From an uncultured Lachnospiraceae bacterium (GTDB taxonomy: Bacteria > Bacillota > Clostridia > Lachnospirales > Lachnospiraceae): a stretch of 64,000 nucleotides of DNA. Under the pieces are notes generated by a model. The model saw nothing but the letters and a program-made list of their open reading frames with translations. It was not told where the DNA came from and did not search any database. Shown here piece after piece: positions 37,098-44,500 of the stretch; the stretch's first letter is position 1; each line of letters begins with the position of its first letter. Made by a program: the position numbers and the translations under genes. The stretch covers positions 62,001 through 126,000 of the forward strand of contig CAJUID010000002.1 in the NCBI GenBank assembly GCA_910585905.1. The letters run 5' to 3'.

Positions 37098-37421
37098 ATG
37101 GCTTTTATGATATGGGTTATTGTAGGAATTGCGTTTATTATCTTGGGATTGTATGCTAGACTTTCTAAAAAAGAGGTCGCATTTAGTTTTTGGGCAAACG
37201 CGAAAACATTTCCAGTAGATGATGTGAGGGCATATAATAAAGCGGTTGGCAGATTATGGTGTATATTTGGGGCTGCTTTTGCAGTGACCGGGGTTCCGCT
37301 TCTTGGCGGACAGAATTCGCCGCTTATCCTGTTTTCTATTTTGGGTGCAATGTTTGAGGTAATTGCTACTATGGTAGTTTACGTGGCTGTGATTGAGAAA
37401 AAATACCGCAAAAAGGACTGA
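37098..37421 (+). CDS. Small membrane protein, DUF3784-like
   Basis: A 107-residue protein with three hydrophobic segments (MIWVIVGIAFIILGLYARL, then about residues 52-70 and 76-97) and a basic C-terminus (EKKYRKKD). The size, spacing and the AYNKAVGRLWCIFGAAF region are like DUF3784 proteins of Firmicutes, whose role is unknown. Start: ATG at 37098 after AAGGGGGAGA; the frame from 37050 has no site. It lies 57 bases before the dehydrogenase start. Confidence 0.7.
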   Translation: MAFMIWVIVGIAFIILGLYARLSKKEVAFSFWANAKTFPVDDVRAYNKAVGRLWCIFGAAFAVTGVPLLGGQNSPLILFSILGAMFEVIATMVVYVAVIEKKYRKKD

Positions 37422-37478
37422 TGTTTACATAAGAAAAAAATGGGAATAGTAACAGTAAAATTGATTAGGAGTATGTGG

Positions 37479-38255
37479 ATGAGGAAGAAAAATATAGCGA
37501 TTATTACTGGAGCTAGCAGCGGCTTTGGCAAAGAATTTGTACGTCTTCTGGCAAAGGAGCGCACAATTGATGAGATATGGGCAGTGGCCAGAGATGAGAA
37601 AAAGTTGCAAAGACTTAGTGCAGAGTTTAAGAAAAAATTGAAAACTTTTTCTGTTGATCTGTCAGTAAAGCAGGAATTGGAATCTTTTGCAGAGGAAATA
37701 AAAAAAGTAAGCGTTACCGTCCGTTTTCTTATCAACAATGCTGGTTATGGAAAATTTGGCTCCTATAAGAATCTGACAATCCATGAGTCAGTAAATATGA
37801 TTGATTTGAATGTAAGTGCAGTGGTTCAGATGGGACTGATATGTATTCCTTATATGAGAAAAGGGAGCCATATTATTAATATAGCATCGCAGGCATCGTT
37901 TCAGCCATTGCCATACCTTAATATCTATAGTGCGACAAAAGCTTTTGTTAGAAATTATTCCAGGGCGCTTCATGTTGAGTTAAAAGAGAAAGGAATATCA
38001 GTTACTGCTGTCTGTCCGGGGTGGATGAGAACGGCGTTTTTTGATAGGGCAGAAATCGGCGCTGCAAAGTCTGTAAAAAAATTTGTCTGTATCACAACGC
38101 CTGACCGGGTGGCTGCAAAGGCATTGGCGGATGCAAAAAGAGGAAAAGATATTTCGGTATATGGTTTTTATGTAAGATGTGCACACGTGGTCGCTAAATT
38201 ACTGCCTCAAAAAGTTATGATGAGACTTTGGCTGCGTCAGCAAAGTATGAAATAA
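37479..38255 (+). CDS. Short-chain dehydrogenase/reductase
   Basis: A 258-residue classical SDR: NAD(P)-binding TGASSGFGKEF (about residues 9-19), NNAGYG, a catalytic Ser region INIASQASFQPLP, the active-site YSATKAF (Tyr and Lys) and CPGWMRTAFFD after the active site. It reduces or oxidises a carbonyl/alcohol substrate that cannot be named from sequence. The C-terminal YVRCAHVVAKLLPQKVMMRLW is hydrophobic, as in membrane-associated SDRs. Start: ATG at 37479, seven bases after AGGAG. An ABC-ATPase remnant begins right after its stop codon. Confidence 0.88.
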   Translation: MRKKNIAIITGASSGFGKEFVRLLAKERTIDEIWAVARDEKKLQRLSAEFKKKLKTFSVDLSVKQELESFAEEIKKVSVTVRFLINNAGYGKFGSYKNLTIHESVNMIDLNVSAVVQMGLICIPYMRKGSHIINIASQASFQPLPYLNIYSATKAFVRNYSRALHVELKEKGISVTAVCPGWMRTAFFDRAEIGAAKSVKKFVCITTPDRVAAKALADAKRGKDISVYGFYVRCAHVVAKLLPQKVMMRLWLRQQSMK

Positions 38256-38260
38256 TAGAA

Positions 38261-38786
38261 GCACCCCTTAGCTATGTTTTAAAAAATGTAAACTTAAAAC
38301 TCTATGCGGGGGAGAAGCTGGCAATCGTGGGCGAAAGTGGTTCTGGCAAAACGACCTTAATTAAGCTGGTTTGCAGATTATACCAGCGCCAGGCAGCCGA
38401 TTTTTAGTGATTTTGATGAGAATGGCACAGACCTCTCTGGCGGTGAGCAGCAAAAGGTGGCGATAGCCAGGGCAGTTTATAAGGATGCAGGACTGATGGT
38501 TCTGGATGAACCGACGGCTGCTTTGGACCCTTATGCAGAATATGGAATTTATCAAAATTTTAGTGAGATTACAGAGAGTAAGACATTGATTTCTATTAGC
38601 CATCGGCTATCATCCTCCCGTATGTGTGACAGGATTCTTGTGCTGGACGAGGGGAGGGTTGCACAGGAAGGAGCCCATGAGGAGCTCGTTAAGGACTTGG
38701 ATGGGAAATATTATGCATTGTGGAATGCACAGGCACAGTATTATGATAATTTTGAGCCAAATACCAGCAATAGTATTGTAGGATAG
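38261..38786 (+). pseudogene. Remnant of an ABC-transporter ATPase (ABCB type)
   Basis: Frame 1 reads APLSYVLKNVNLKLYAGEKL then AIVGESGSGKTTLIKLVCRL (Walker A) and stops at TAG 38405-38407. In another frame the C-terminal half of the same domain follows: LSGGEQQKVAIARA (signature), LMVLDEPTAALDP (Walker B), LISISHRLSS (H-loop) and a normal C-terminus ending at 38786. The roughly 50 residues with the Q-loop between them are missing, and the membrane domain is absent. An internal deletion with frameshift plus loss of the 5' part makes it non-functional. A similar ATPase fused to six membrane helices was probably the ancestor. Confidence 0.85.
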
Positions 38787-38880
38787 GCAGTATAGCATAT
38801 TAGGAAATAATGAATGGTTGGGGGGCAATTCAAAATGAATTAGTTTGGGTTATATTAGAGTAGGCGATGGAGCCCTCAAG

Positions 38881-38927
38881 AAAAAATGCTTAAAATCTTA
38901 TTAATGAAAGATTCTAAGCATTTTTTT
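38881..38927. terminator. Bidirectional intrinsic terminator
   Basis: AAAAAATGCTTAAAATCTT (38881-38899) pairs with AAGATTCTAAGCATTTTTTT (38908-38927). It has A- and T-runs on both sides, so it can end both the plus-strand remnant and the minus-strand MutS2-like gene. Confidence 0.8.
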
Positions 38928-38967
38928 AACTTATGTGATGGAGATATTGTAAACTATTGCCGATGGA

Positions 38968-40869
38968 TTACTCATTATAACGAAGTATTGTCTCTGTGTA
39001 CTTTCTATCCATATCATGTCTGATTTTTCTAGTTTCAGCGGTTTCAAACAGGATGGAAAAGTCATAATCCTCTGGATATAATTCTGCAGCTGCCACATGG
39101 AGTTTAGTCCTTTTGTGGTTGATCCAGATTTTCTTTTCTGGTAGCTGTACTCTTAAAACGCCCTTTTCATTTATCGGATCACATACAATGCCGATCTTTT
39201 TATCTGGGTAAACCATCACGCTATCACCGCGCTTATATTTTTCCCTTAGCTTAGCATTCTCTTTTGGCCGCTTACTTTTGATAATTCTATTTGTTTCCTT
39301 TTTTGGTAATGTGGTATTCTTTTGCTGAAATACATACGAATTTACCGCATTTTTGCCATAAGCAGCTTCTATCGCAACGCGCAGCATCTCATTTGGCATC
39401 CCAAGTTTCTCAGCAATATAAAAAGCACAGCTCTCTCCTGCTTCACCAAGAATCATCTGGTACGTTGGTCTTAAGGTTTCCTTGTCAAAAGTCATTCTTG
39501 CATTTATCACATCTTGGGTTTTATCAGCGAATTCCTTCACTTCGGGATAATGTGTTGTTACAAGAAAAATAGCGCCGCTTTTTCTTAACTCTTCTAAAAT
39601 TCCAATCGCAATACCCATTCCCTCTGTTGGGTCTGTTCCAGAACCCAGTTCGTCCATAATGACCAGGCTATTTTTGTTCACCTCGCTTAATACTTCCAAA
39701 ACATTTTTGATATGTGACGAAAATGTTGATAAATTTTCTGAAAGATTCTGGCCATCTCCAATATCGCACAGATAGGAGTTATTCATACAGATATCTGCCT
39801 CTTTGCAGGTTACATGCAAACCACATTGTGCCATAATACAGTTTAGAATAACTGTTTTTATTGCCACTGTCTTTCCACCGGTATTGGGGCCGGTTATAAC
39901 AATGCCCCTAATATTTTCCCCTATCTCAAATTGTAGAGGGACATTGACTTTTTTATCCATCAGAGGATGCCTTGCATCTTTTAGTATTATTTTTCGCTCT
40001 GTATTAATACAAGGTTCTACAGCGTCAAGGTCTATGCTCAGCTTTCCTTTCGAGAAAATAAAATCTAGTTTTTCTGTCATTGCAATATTTTCTTGCATGA
40101 TATCATCAGCGGATGCAACCATTGCTGAAAGCGTATACAAAATGCGGTATACCTCATTTTCTTCACTCACCTTAAGCTCCTGTAGCTCTTCATAACATTT
40201 CGCTACACTTGATGGCTCAATAAATAATGTATTTCCCGTGGCAGATTTGTCAATTACACTACCTGATACTTTTAATTTGCATTCTCTTTTAACTGGAACA
40301 CATACCCTTCCATTGCGTATGGTACAATAATGGTCCGCCATGCTCTCTTTCTGGGCGCGCATAACCCTCTCTGCCTTCTGCTTCATATTTTCCTCACATT
40401 TTGCAATTTGGCTTCTGACCCGGACAAGCTCTTTTGAAGCATAATCATCTACGGCGCCATTTCTTATTTGTCTGCCAATCTCTTCCCGCAGTTCTTCAAG
40501 CTCATTTAGATTTACCTCGTAATATGCCAGTGGGTTTTTATATATTTTGCCCCTCGCCAGATACTCTTTCAAACGCCGAACGGCGGTCAAAACAGTTTCA
40601 ACTCGTTCAAGCTGATATGGTGTAAGACAGTCCCCCTTTTGAGCAATCAACATTATGTCCTTTATCTCTGTAAGGCTTTGTAACGGCGGTGCTCCAAGCT
40701 TTTCCATCAGAGTTCTGCTATTTGTAGTGTCTCTAAGTTCTCCCCTCAATTCGCTTTCATTAAGGTAAAATGAAATCTTACTGATTTTTTCTTTTGCCCA
40801 TTCTGTGACAGCCAGATTCTGCCATATCTCCTTTACCTTATCCAATTCAATTTGTTTTTCTATATTCAT
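38968..40869 (-). CDS. MutS2-like ATPase lacking the Smr nuclease domain
   Basis: The 633-residue protein has the MutS2 layout: an N-terminal lever/core region (1-300) with a long coiled clamp, Walker A GPNTGGKT (327-334), DELGSGTDP (Walker B, D406/E407) and the H-loop LVTTHYPEVKEFA. After the ATPase comes a linker and a KOW-like beta domain (about 545-600; GDSVMVYPDKKIGIVCDP). The Smr endonuclease domain that ends canonical MutS2 (about 780 residues) is absent; only about 35 residues follow the KOW-like part. Bacillus MutS2 recognises collided ribosomes and splits them using its ATPase. The attenuator upstream, with a leader peptide, supports a ribosome-linked, possibly antibiotic-induced, function here. 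RBS GAAAGGAATAATAG precedes the ATG. Confidence 0.88.
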   Translation of the reverse strand: MNIEKQIELDKVKEIWQNLAVTEWAKEKISKISFYLNESELRGELRDTTNSRTLMEKLGAPPLQSLTEIKDIMLIAQKGDCLTPYQLERVETVLTAVRRLKEYLARGKIYKNPLAYYEVNLNELEELREEIGRQIRNGAVDDYASKELVRVRSQIAKCEENMKQKAERVMRAQKESMADHYCTIRNGRVCVPVKRECKLKVSGSVIDKSATGNTLFIEPSSVAKCYEELQELKVSEENEVYRILYTLSAMVASADDIMQENIAMTEKLDFIFSKGKLSIDLDAVEPCINTERKIILKDARHPLMDKKVNVPLQFEIGENIRGIVITGPNTGGKTVAIKTVILNCIMAQCGLHVTCKEADICMNNSYLCDIGDGQNLSENLSTFSSHIKNVLEVLSEVNKNSLVIMDELGSGTDPTEGMGIAIGILEELRKSGAIFLVTTHYPEVKEFADKTQDVINARMTFDKETLRPTYQMILGEAGESCAFYIAEKLGMPNEMLRVAIEAAYGKNAVNSYVFQQKNTTLPKKETNRIIKSKRPKENAKLREKYKRGDSVMVYPDKKIGIVCDPINEKGVLRVQLPEKKIWINHKRTKLHVAAAELYPEDYDFSILFETAETRKIRHDMDRKYTETILRYNE

Positions 40870-40981
40870 TTTTCTATTATTCCTTTCTATGCAGGCATAC
40901 CGCTTTCAGCGGTATTATATTATTACCCAGATTGTGCTGCCCTTATAATGACACCTCACTGTAGCTAAATTATTTAGAGTC

Positions 40982-41012
40982 AAAAAAAAAGCACGACCAT
41001 ACAGTCATGCTT
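40982..41012 (-). terminator. Attenuator terminator in the MutS2-like leader
   Basis: On the minus strand AAGCATGAC pairs with GTCGTGCTT (one T-G wobble, 6-base loop) followed by seven T. It lies about 110 bases upstream of the MutS2-like ATG, so it must be read through for expression. Confidence 0.88.
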
Positions 41013-41137
41013 AAATGATTTTAAAATACATACCATGATGCTATAGAATTGCTAAATTGCGTAGCAATGTAACAATACATAGCATCAGTTGGGGGCAAAA
41101 TACCTTTTGACCTCAAAATCATACCATAATATTAAGC
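41009..41137 (-). promoter_or_regulatory. Predicted antiterminator of the MutS2-like attenuator
   Basis: On the minus strand GCTTAA (41137-41132) plus ATGATTTT (41122-41115) are complementary to the contiguous AAAATCATTTAAGC (41022-41009), 14 pairs with a 9-base bulge. The last bases of that block (AAGC) are the 5' arm of the terminator, so the two structures exclude each other. The pairing encloses a stable hairpin, GATGCTAT/ATAGCATC (41086-41079 with 41044-41037) with inner TTGCTA/TAGCAA. Confidence 0.7.
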
Positions 41138-41222
41138 AATTGTAAGGCGAAAATGCCGACAGCCCAAACTATCAGCAAAAGGGCAGACTTCAAGCGTAAA
41201 CCAAAAATCACCCTTGCAATAT

Positions 41223-41261
41223 TTATTTTGCAATTTTCTCCATTACAACCACAATTAACAT
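41223..41261 (-). CDS. Leader peptide of the MutS2-like attenuator (12 residues)
   Basis: ATG at 41261 lies seven bases after a perfect AGGAGG (41274-41269) and opens a 12-codon frame, MLIVVVMEKIAK, ending at TAA (41225-41223). It is the first frame after the promoter and precedes the alternative hairpins. Residues 3-6 (IVVV, then M-E) resemble the IAVV-E arrest motif of the ErmA leader, one of the known macrolide-dependent stalling classes. A TTGTAA stretch within its codons can also pair with TTACAA (41144-41139), immediately upstream of the antiterminator arm. Its existence rests on the strong ribosome site and context; stalling is inference. Confidence 0.75.
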   Translation of the reverse strand: MLIVVVMEKIAK

Positions 41262-41296
41262 GCAAAATCCTCCTGAGAACTATTTTTCTGTCTCCT

Positions 41297-41325
41297 AATA
41301 TATAACTATCTTATCCCGTTGTCAA
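41297..41325 (-). promoter_or_regulatory. Promoter of the MutS2-like gene
   Basis: On the minus strand a perfect TTGACA (41325-41320), 17 bases, TATATT (41302-41297). Transcription would start near 41290, giving a leader of about 420 bases. MITE copy C ends 11 bp upstream of the -35 box. Confidence 0.8.
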
Positions 41326-41336
41326 TACTTTGCGAA

Positions 41337-41566
41337 TTTGACTTTCCCCATTTTTAGCAGGGAATAATCTGATGCTTATTGAAGACACAGATATTTTGCC
41401 AATTTTGCTCTGTGTACATGATTTTCATTCAGAATTCAAATGGAACAATCAGGCAATGCAGCCCCATCTGGCAACGCTACGCTTTGAGGAAGGTCTAATG
41501 CTTTGCAAACTCCACTGTCTATCAATAACATCAAATTATCGTCTTCAAAAAATGGGGAAAGTCAAA
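41337..41566. mobile_element. MITE-like element, copy C (230 bp, deletion derivative)
   Basis: TTTGACTTTCCCCATTTTT (41337-41355) and its complement (41547-41566) form the ends. From 41337 to about 41510 the sequence closely matches the complement of the right arm of copy B; the last 50 bases match the complement of the left end of copy B. The central palindrome of B is missing, so C is B with the middle deleted. The flanks TTTGCGAA and TTTATGAA are only similar, not identical. Confidence 0.87.
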
Positions 41567-41782
41567 TTTATGAAGGTTTAAGAAAAAACAATTTAAAACT
41601 TAATTAGTATGAATGAACAATGAAACCGGGATGTCTGGGTTTGACTTGAAAAGACAGGCATTTTTCTGTATGTTTACTTGCTGCAAATTAGTGTATTATA
41701 TATCCATACAGAACCAAAAATAAGAGGAAGTGTTGTAAAACATTTGCTAAAATAATATGAGTCAAACCGAAAGGAAATAAAT

Positions 41783-42646
41783 ATGGAATGGAATGAAAAA
41801 CTACAAATAATTATTGATTATGTCGAAAATCATTTACAACGAAAAGAAGAATTGATTGACAGTGAAGAAATCTCAAAAATTGCGGAATGTTCTTTTGGAT
41901 TTTTTCAAAAGGTATTTTCATACATGAATGGTATTAGCTTTGCTGAATATATTCGCTCACGAAAATTAACGTTAGCCGGGTATGATTTGAAAAGCACTGA
42001 TTTAAAAGTGATTGATATAAGCTACAAATATGGTTATGATTCTCCTACATCATTTACAAAAGCATTTCAACTTTTTCATGGAGTATCACCAAGAGAAGCA
42101 AGAAATCGGAATGTTGTTTTAAAAGTTGTTCCGAAAATGCAGATATTAGAACACCATGAATATTCGTGGAAACTTGAACAAAAAGATGGTTTTCGATTAG
42201 TGGGAAAGAGTATCATTGTGTCTTGCGAAAATAATCTTCATTTTAAGAAAATACCAGAATTTTGGAGTGAATGTCAGCGGAATGGTATTTTTGCAATACT
42301 AATTTCGATAGATACTGCTACTCCCAAAGGGATATTTGGTTTATTTGGAACTTATGATGAACAATCAAATGAAATAGAATATTCTATTATGGCTATATCT
42401 GATCAAGAAACGCCACAAGGTTTTACCGAAATCAATATTCCAAGTGCTACATGGGCAATTTTTGATTGTAGAGGTTCCGTTCCACAAGCAATACAGAAAG
42501 GTTGGCAATATCTTAATAAAGAATGGCTTGTGAAATATCCGTTTCAACATGCACAATGCCCGGAAATAGAATGGTACAGCAATGGAAATGTATATGACAG
42601 CAACTATTTAAGTCAAATATGGATACCAATTATAGAGGAGGAATAA
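41783..42646 (+). CDS. AraC-family regulator with GyrI-like effector domain
   Basis: Residues 1-105 form two helix-turn-helix motifs of the AraC/XylS type (SEEISKIAECSFGFFQKVFSYMNG, and ISYKYGYDSPTSFTKAFQLFHGVSPREAR). Residues of about 115-287 resemble the GyrI/Rob-type effector-binding fold (FRLVGKSIIVSCE; final PFQHAQCPEIEWYSNGNVYD region). Members of this group bind small hydrophobic or cationic compounds and control efflux or detoxification genes. It is followed three bases later by a small gene, probably its co-transcribed partner. Base composition is AT-richer than the surroundings, consistent with acquisition. Confidence 0.9.
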   Translation: MEWNEKLQIIIDYVENHLQRKEELIDSEEISKIAECSFGFFQKVFSYMNGISFAEYIRSRKLTLAGYDLKSTDLKVIDISYKYGYDSPTSFTKAFQLFHGVSPREARNRNVVLKVVPKMQILEHHEYSWKLEQKDGFRLVGKSIIVSCENNLHFKKIPEFWSECQRNGIFAILISIDTATPKGIFGLFGTYDEQSNEIEYSIMAISDQETPQGFTEINIPSATWAIFDCRGSVPQAIQKGWQYLNKEWLVKYPFQHAQCPEIEWYSNGNVYDSNYLSQIWIPIIEEE

Positions 42647-42649
42647 AAA

Positions 42650-43114
42650 GTGGTACATTTAGTTTATTGTGATAATGTAGGCAAAAAAGGTGAAAAAGTA
42701 TTAGACAAAATTTTAGCAGGAACGAAAACAATGATTGTGCGCGGAGCAGCAGGAAGAAAAATTCCCCATAGCAGAGTTTTTGAAGGTGAGTGTCTTTATT
42801 TCATGGAAAAAGGAAGTGCAGAAGTAACGGCAACCGCTATTGTAAAAAAAGTGCAAAATTTTGTGAAACTGTCTGATGAAGAAATTACAAAAACTCTTGC
42901 GGATAATCAGAGCAAATTAAACTTATCAGATAAGCAAAAAGTACGGTGGCATAAAAAGTGTCTATGCTTAGTGGAATTTGAAAATGTCAAGGAAATATCT
43001 CCACTTGCTTTTGAACATCAGGGAAATATGGATGATTGGCTTATTTTAGAAAAAATTGAAGATGTTATTGTAGGAACAAGTATTCCGTACAATTACAAAA
43101 ATTCTAAATTTTGA
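42650..43114 (+). CDS. Hypothetical protein, possibly PUA/ASCH-like
   Basis: A 154-residue protein that starts with GTG at 42650, eleven bases after GAGGAGG, which lies inside the end of the AraC-type gene, so translation is coupled. The N-terminal part (GEKVLDKILAGTKTMIVRGAAGRKIPHSRVFEGECLYFMEKGSAEVTATAIV) has the feel of an ASCH/PUA-type beta barrel, whose members bind RNA or modified bases, but the ASCH motif is not clear. The C-terminal half has several lysines and two cysteines (KKCLCLVEF). No function can be given; partnership with the regulator is inferred from position. Confidence 0.6.
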   Translation: MVHLVYCDNVGKKGEKVLDKILAGTKTMIVRGAAGRKIPHSRVFEGECLYFMEKGSAEVTATAIVKKVQNFVKLSDEEITKTLADNQSKLNLSDKQKVRWHKKCLCLVEFENVKEISPLAFEHQGNMDDWLILEKIEDVIVGTSIPYNYKNSKF

Positions 43115-43123
43115 ATAGAGGAT

Positions 43124-43266
43124 TTATTCCCGCGAAGCAACGAGCCAAGCGCGAGCTTGCTCGCATTTGGCGACTGCCGCGAGGGTCAAATACCCCGCCC
43201 CTCTGGGGCGAACTTGCTAAAAAGAAGCTAAGTCATGCCCCGTTGCTTGCAGCGGGGTATTTGACT
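43124..43266. repeat. Structured palindromic repeat, copy 1 (143 bp)
   Basis: Shares ordered blocks with the copy at 57061-57241: TTATTCCCGCG, AAGCAACGAGCCAA, GGGTCAAATACCCCGCC, AGAAGCTAA-TCATGCCCCG, GCAGCGGGGTATTTGACT. GTCAAATACCCCGC and GCGGGGTATTTGAC are inverted repeats inside it. A local hairpin GCGAGC/GCTCGC occurs where copy 2 has a different hairpin. Its end overlaps the stop codon of the antiporter gene. Confidence 0.8.
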
Positions 43267-44440
43267 ATTTTACGAGCAGCCGCTTATATGATAGCTCAAT
43301 TAAAAAGGCACCTAACGGTGCGGTAATTAAAATAGCAAGAACCGCAACTGCCAAAACGATATTCCCGCAACGAAGGCCCATAGCAAGCGGAACTCCTCCA
43401 ATCGCTGCCTGCACGGTTGCCTTTGGCAGATATCCAAGCATACAAAACAACCGCTCTTTTGCAGATAGATTTGTCTTTAAAACGCAGACAAGTACACCAG
43501 ATATACGAAATACCAATACACCAAATATTAAAAGAATGACAGTGATGCCGGCTGATACCGCATAAGAAATATCTACTGCTGCTCCAACTAATACAAATAA
43601 TACAATTTCGGCGCATACCCAGATTTTATTAAATTTGGCAGATAAGCGTTTAGCCATTTCAGCCCGCCTTTTCTTCATAGCTGTTCCCATAAACATAATG
43701 GCGATTAGTGCGGAAAATGTAATAGGCGTAGCAATACTGTCTTCCAATGAGACGAGAATAAAAGATATGCTTAAAATTATTAATACCTTAATGGTGTCCC
43801 GTACATGCATCTTTTGGAATAATACACCAAGTAAAGTCCCAGCTAAGATTCCGAATAAAATCCCCAAACCAATTGAAACTGGAATATTGATAAAACGAAT
43901 AGCGTTTACTGTCTTCCCCTGTGCTAATGAAGTAAAGGCAGTAAACAGGACAATCACAAAAACATCATCGACGGAAGCACCTGCCAGGATCATTTGAGGA
44001 ATTCCCTTTTTCGTTCCATATCCTTCTTCTATTAATTTAATCATTTTAGGTACAATCACAGCCGGAGAAACTGCCGCCACAACCGTTCCCATAATAGCAG
44101 CCTCAAGTACAGAGATTCCTAAGAGTGGGGGAGCAAGCAAAATCATTCCCACAATCTCAAATGAGGCAGGAACAAAACACATCATTACTGCAGGTCTGCC
44201 AACTTTTTTTAAGTCAGAAATATTTAGTGTAAGCCCTGCTCTTGTCAATATAATAATTAAGGCAATCTTTCTCAGTTCAGATGAAATGCCAAGGATTGAA
44301 GAATCAATGAGATTCCATGCATGTGGTCCTAATAATATACCTGTCAAAATCATCCCTAACAAACCTGGCAGTTTAAGTTTGGCACAGAGCCATCCCATAA
44401 ACATTCCAGCTAGTAAGATGAATGCAATACTTAACAGCAT
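43265..44440 (-). CDS. Cation/proton antiporter (Na+/H+ exchanger family)
   Basis: A 391-residue protein made of about twelve membrane segments, with the discontinuous-helix region AAVSPAVIVPKMIKL and GASVDDVFVIVLFTAF carrying the paired acidic residues (DD) of CPA-type exchangers, and an early KLPGLLGMILTGILLGP motif. It would exchange Na+ or K+ for H+ across the membrane. It lacks the regulatory C-terminal domain found in the antiporter at 25.7 kb. Its stop codon (TAG) coincides with the end of repeat copy 1, so its last residues may have been altered by that repeat. It is followed on the minus strand by no visible terminator other than the repeat. Confidence 0.85.
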   Translation of the reverse strand: MLLSIAFILLAGMFMGWLCAKLKLPGLLGMILTGILLGPHAWNLIDSSILGISSELRKIALIIILTRAGLTLNISDLKKVGRPAVMMCFVPASFEIVGMILLAPPLLGISVLEAAIMGTVVAAVSPAVIVPKMIKLIEEGYGTKKGIPQMILAGASVDDVFVIVLFTAFTSLAQGKTVNAIRFINIPVSIGLGILFGILAGTLLGVLFQKMHVRDTIKVLIILSISFILVSLEDSIATPITFSALIAIMFMGTAMKKRRAEMAKRLSAKFNKIWVCAEIVLFVLVGAAVDISYAVSAGITVILLIFGVLVFRISGVLVCVLKTNLSAKERLFCMLGYLPKATVQAAIGGVPLAMGLRCGNIVLAVAVLAILITAPLGAFLIELSYKRLLVK

Positions 44441-44500
44441 ATCAGAACCTCCTTTTTATGAGCCCAAAACGCTAATATCATCTGCACATCCTTGCACTCT

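Noticed and set aside
40870..41300. T-box or metabolite riboswitch upstream of the MutS2-like gene
   Set aside because: No T-box core sequence or known aptamer signature was found; the leader peptide with alternative hairpins explains the region better.
41372..41581. 69-codon plus-strand frame inside MITE copy C
   Set aside because: Follows the repeat boundaries and runs through the terminal inverted repeat; no ribosome site.
43124..43266. tRNA-like or rRNA fragment in the structured repeat
   Set aside because: No acceptor stem, TTCGA arm or anticodon arrangement could be built; pairing pattern differs.
43111..43326. 71-codon frame across structured repeat copy 1
   Set aside because: Codes a Pro/Arg-rich peptide from palindromic DNA; overlaps the antiporter's end; no conserved protein motif.
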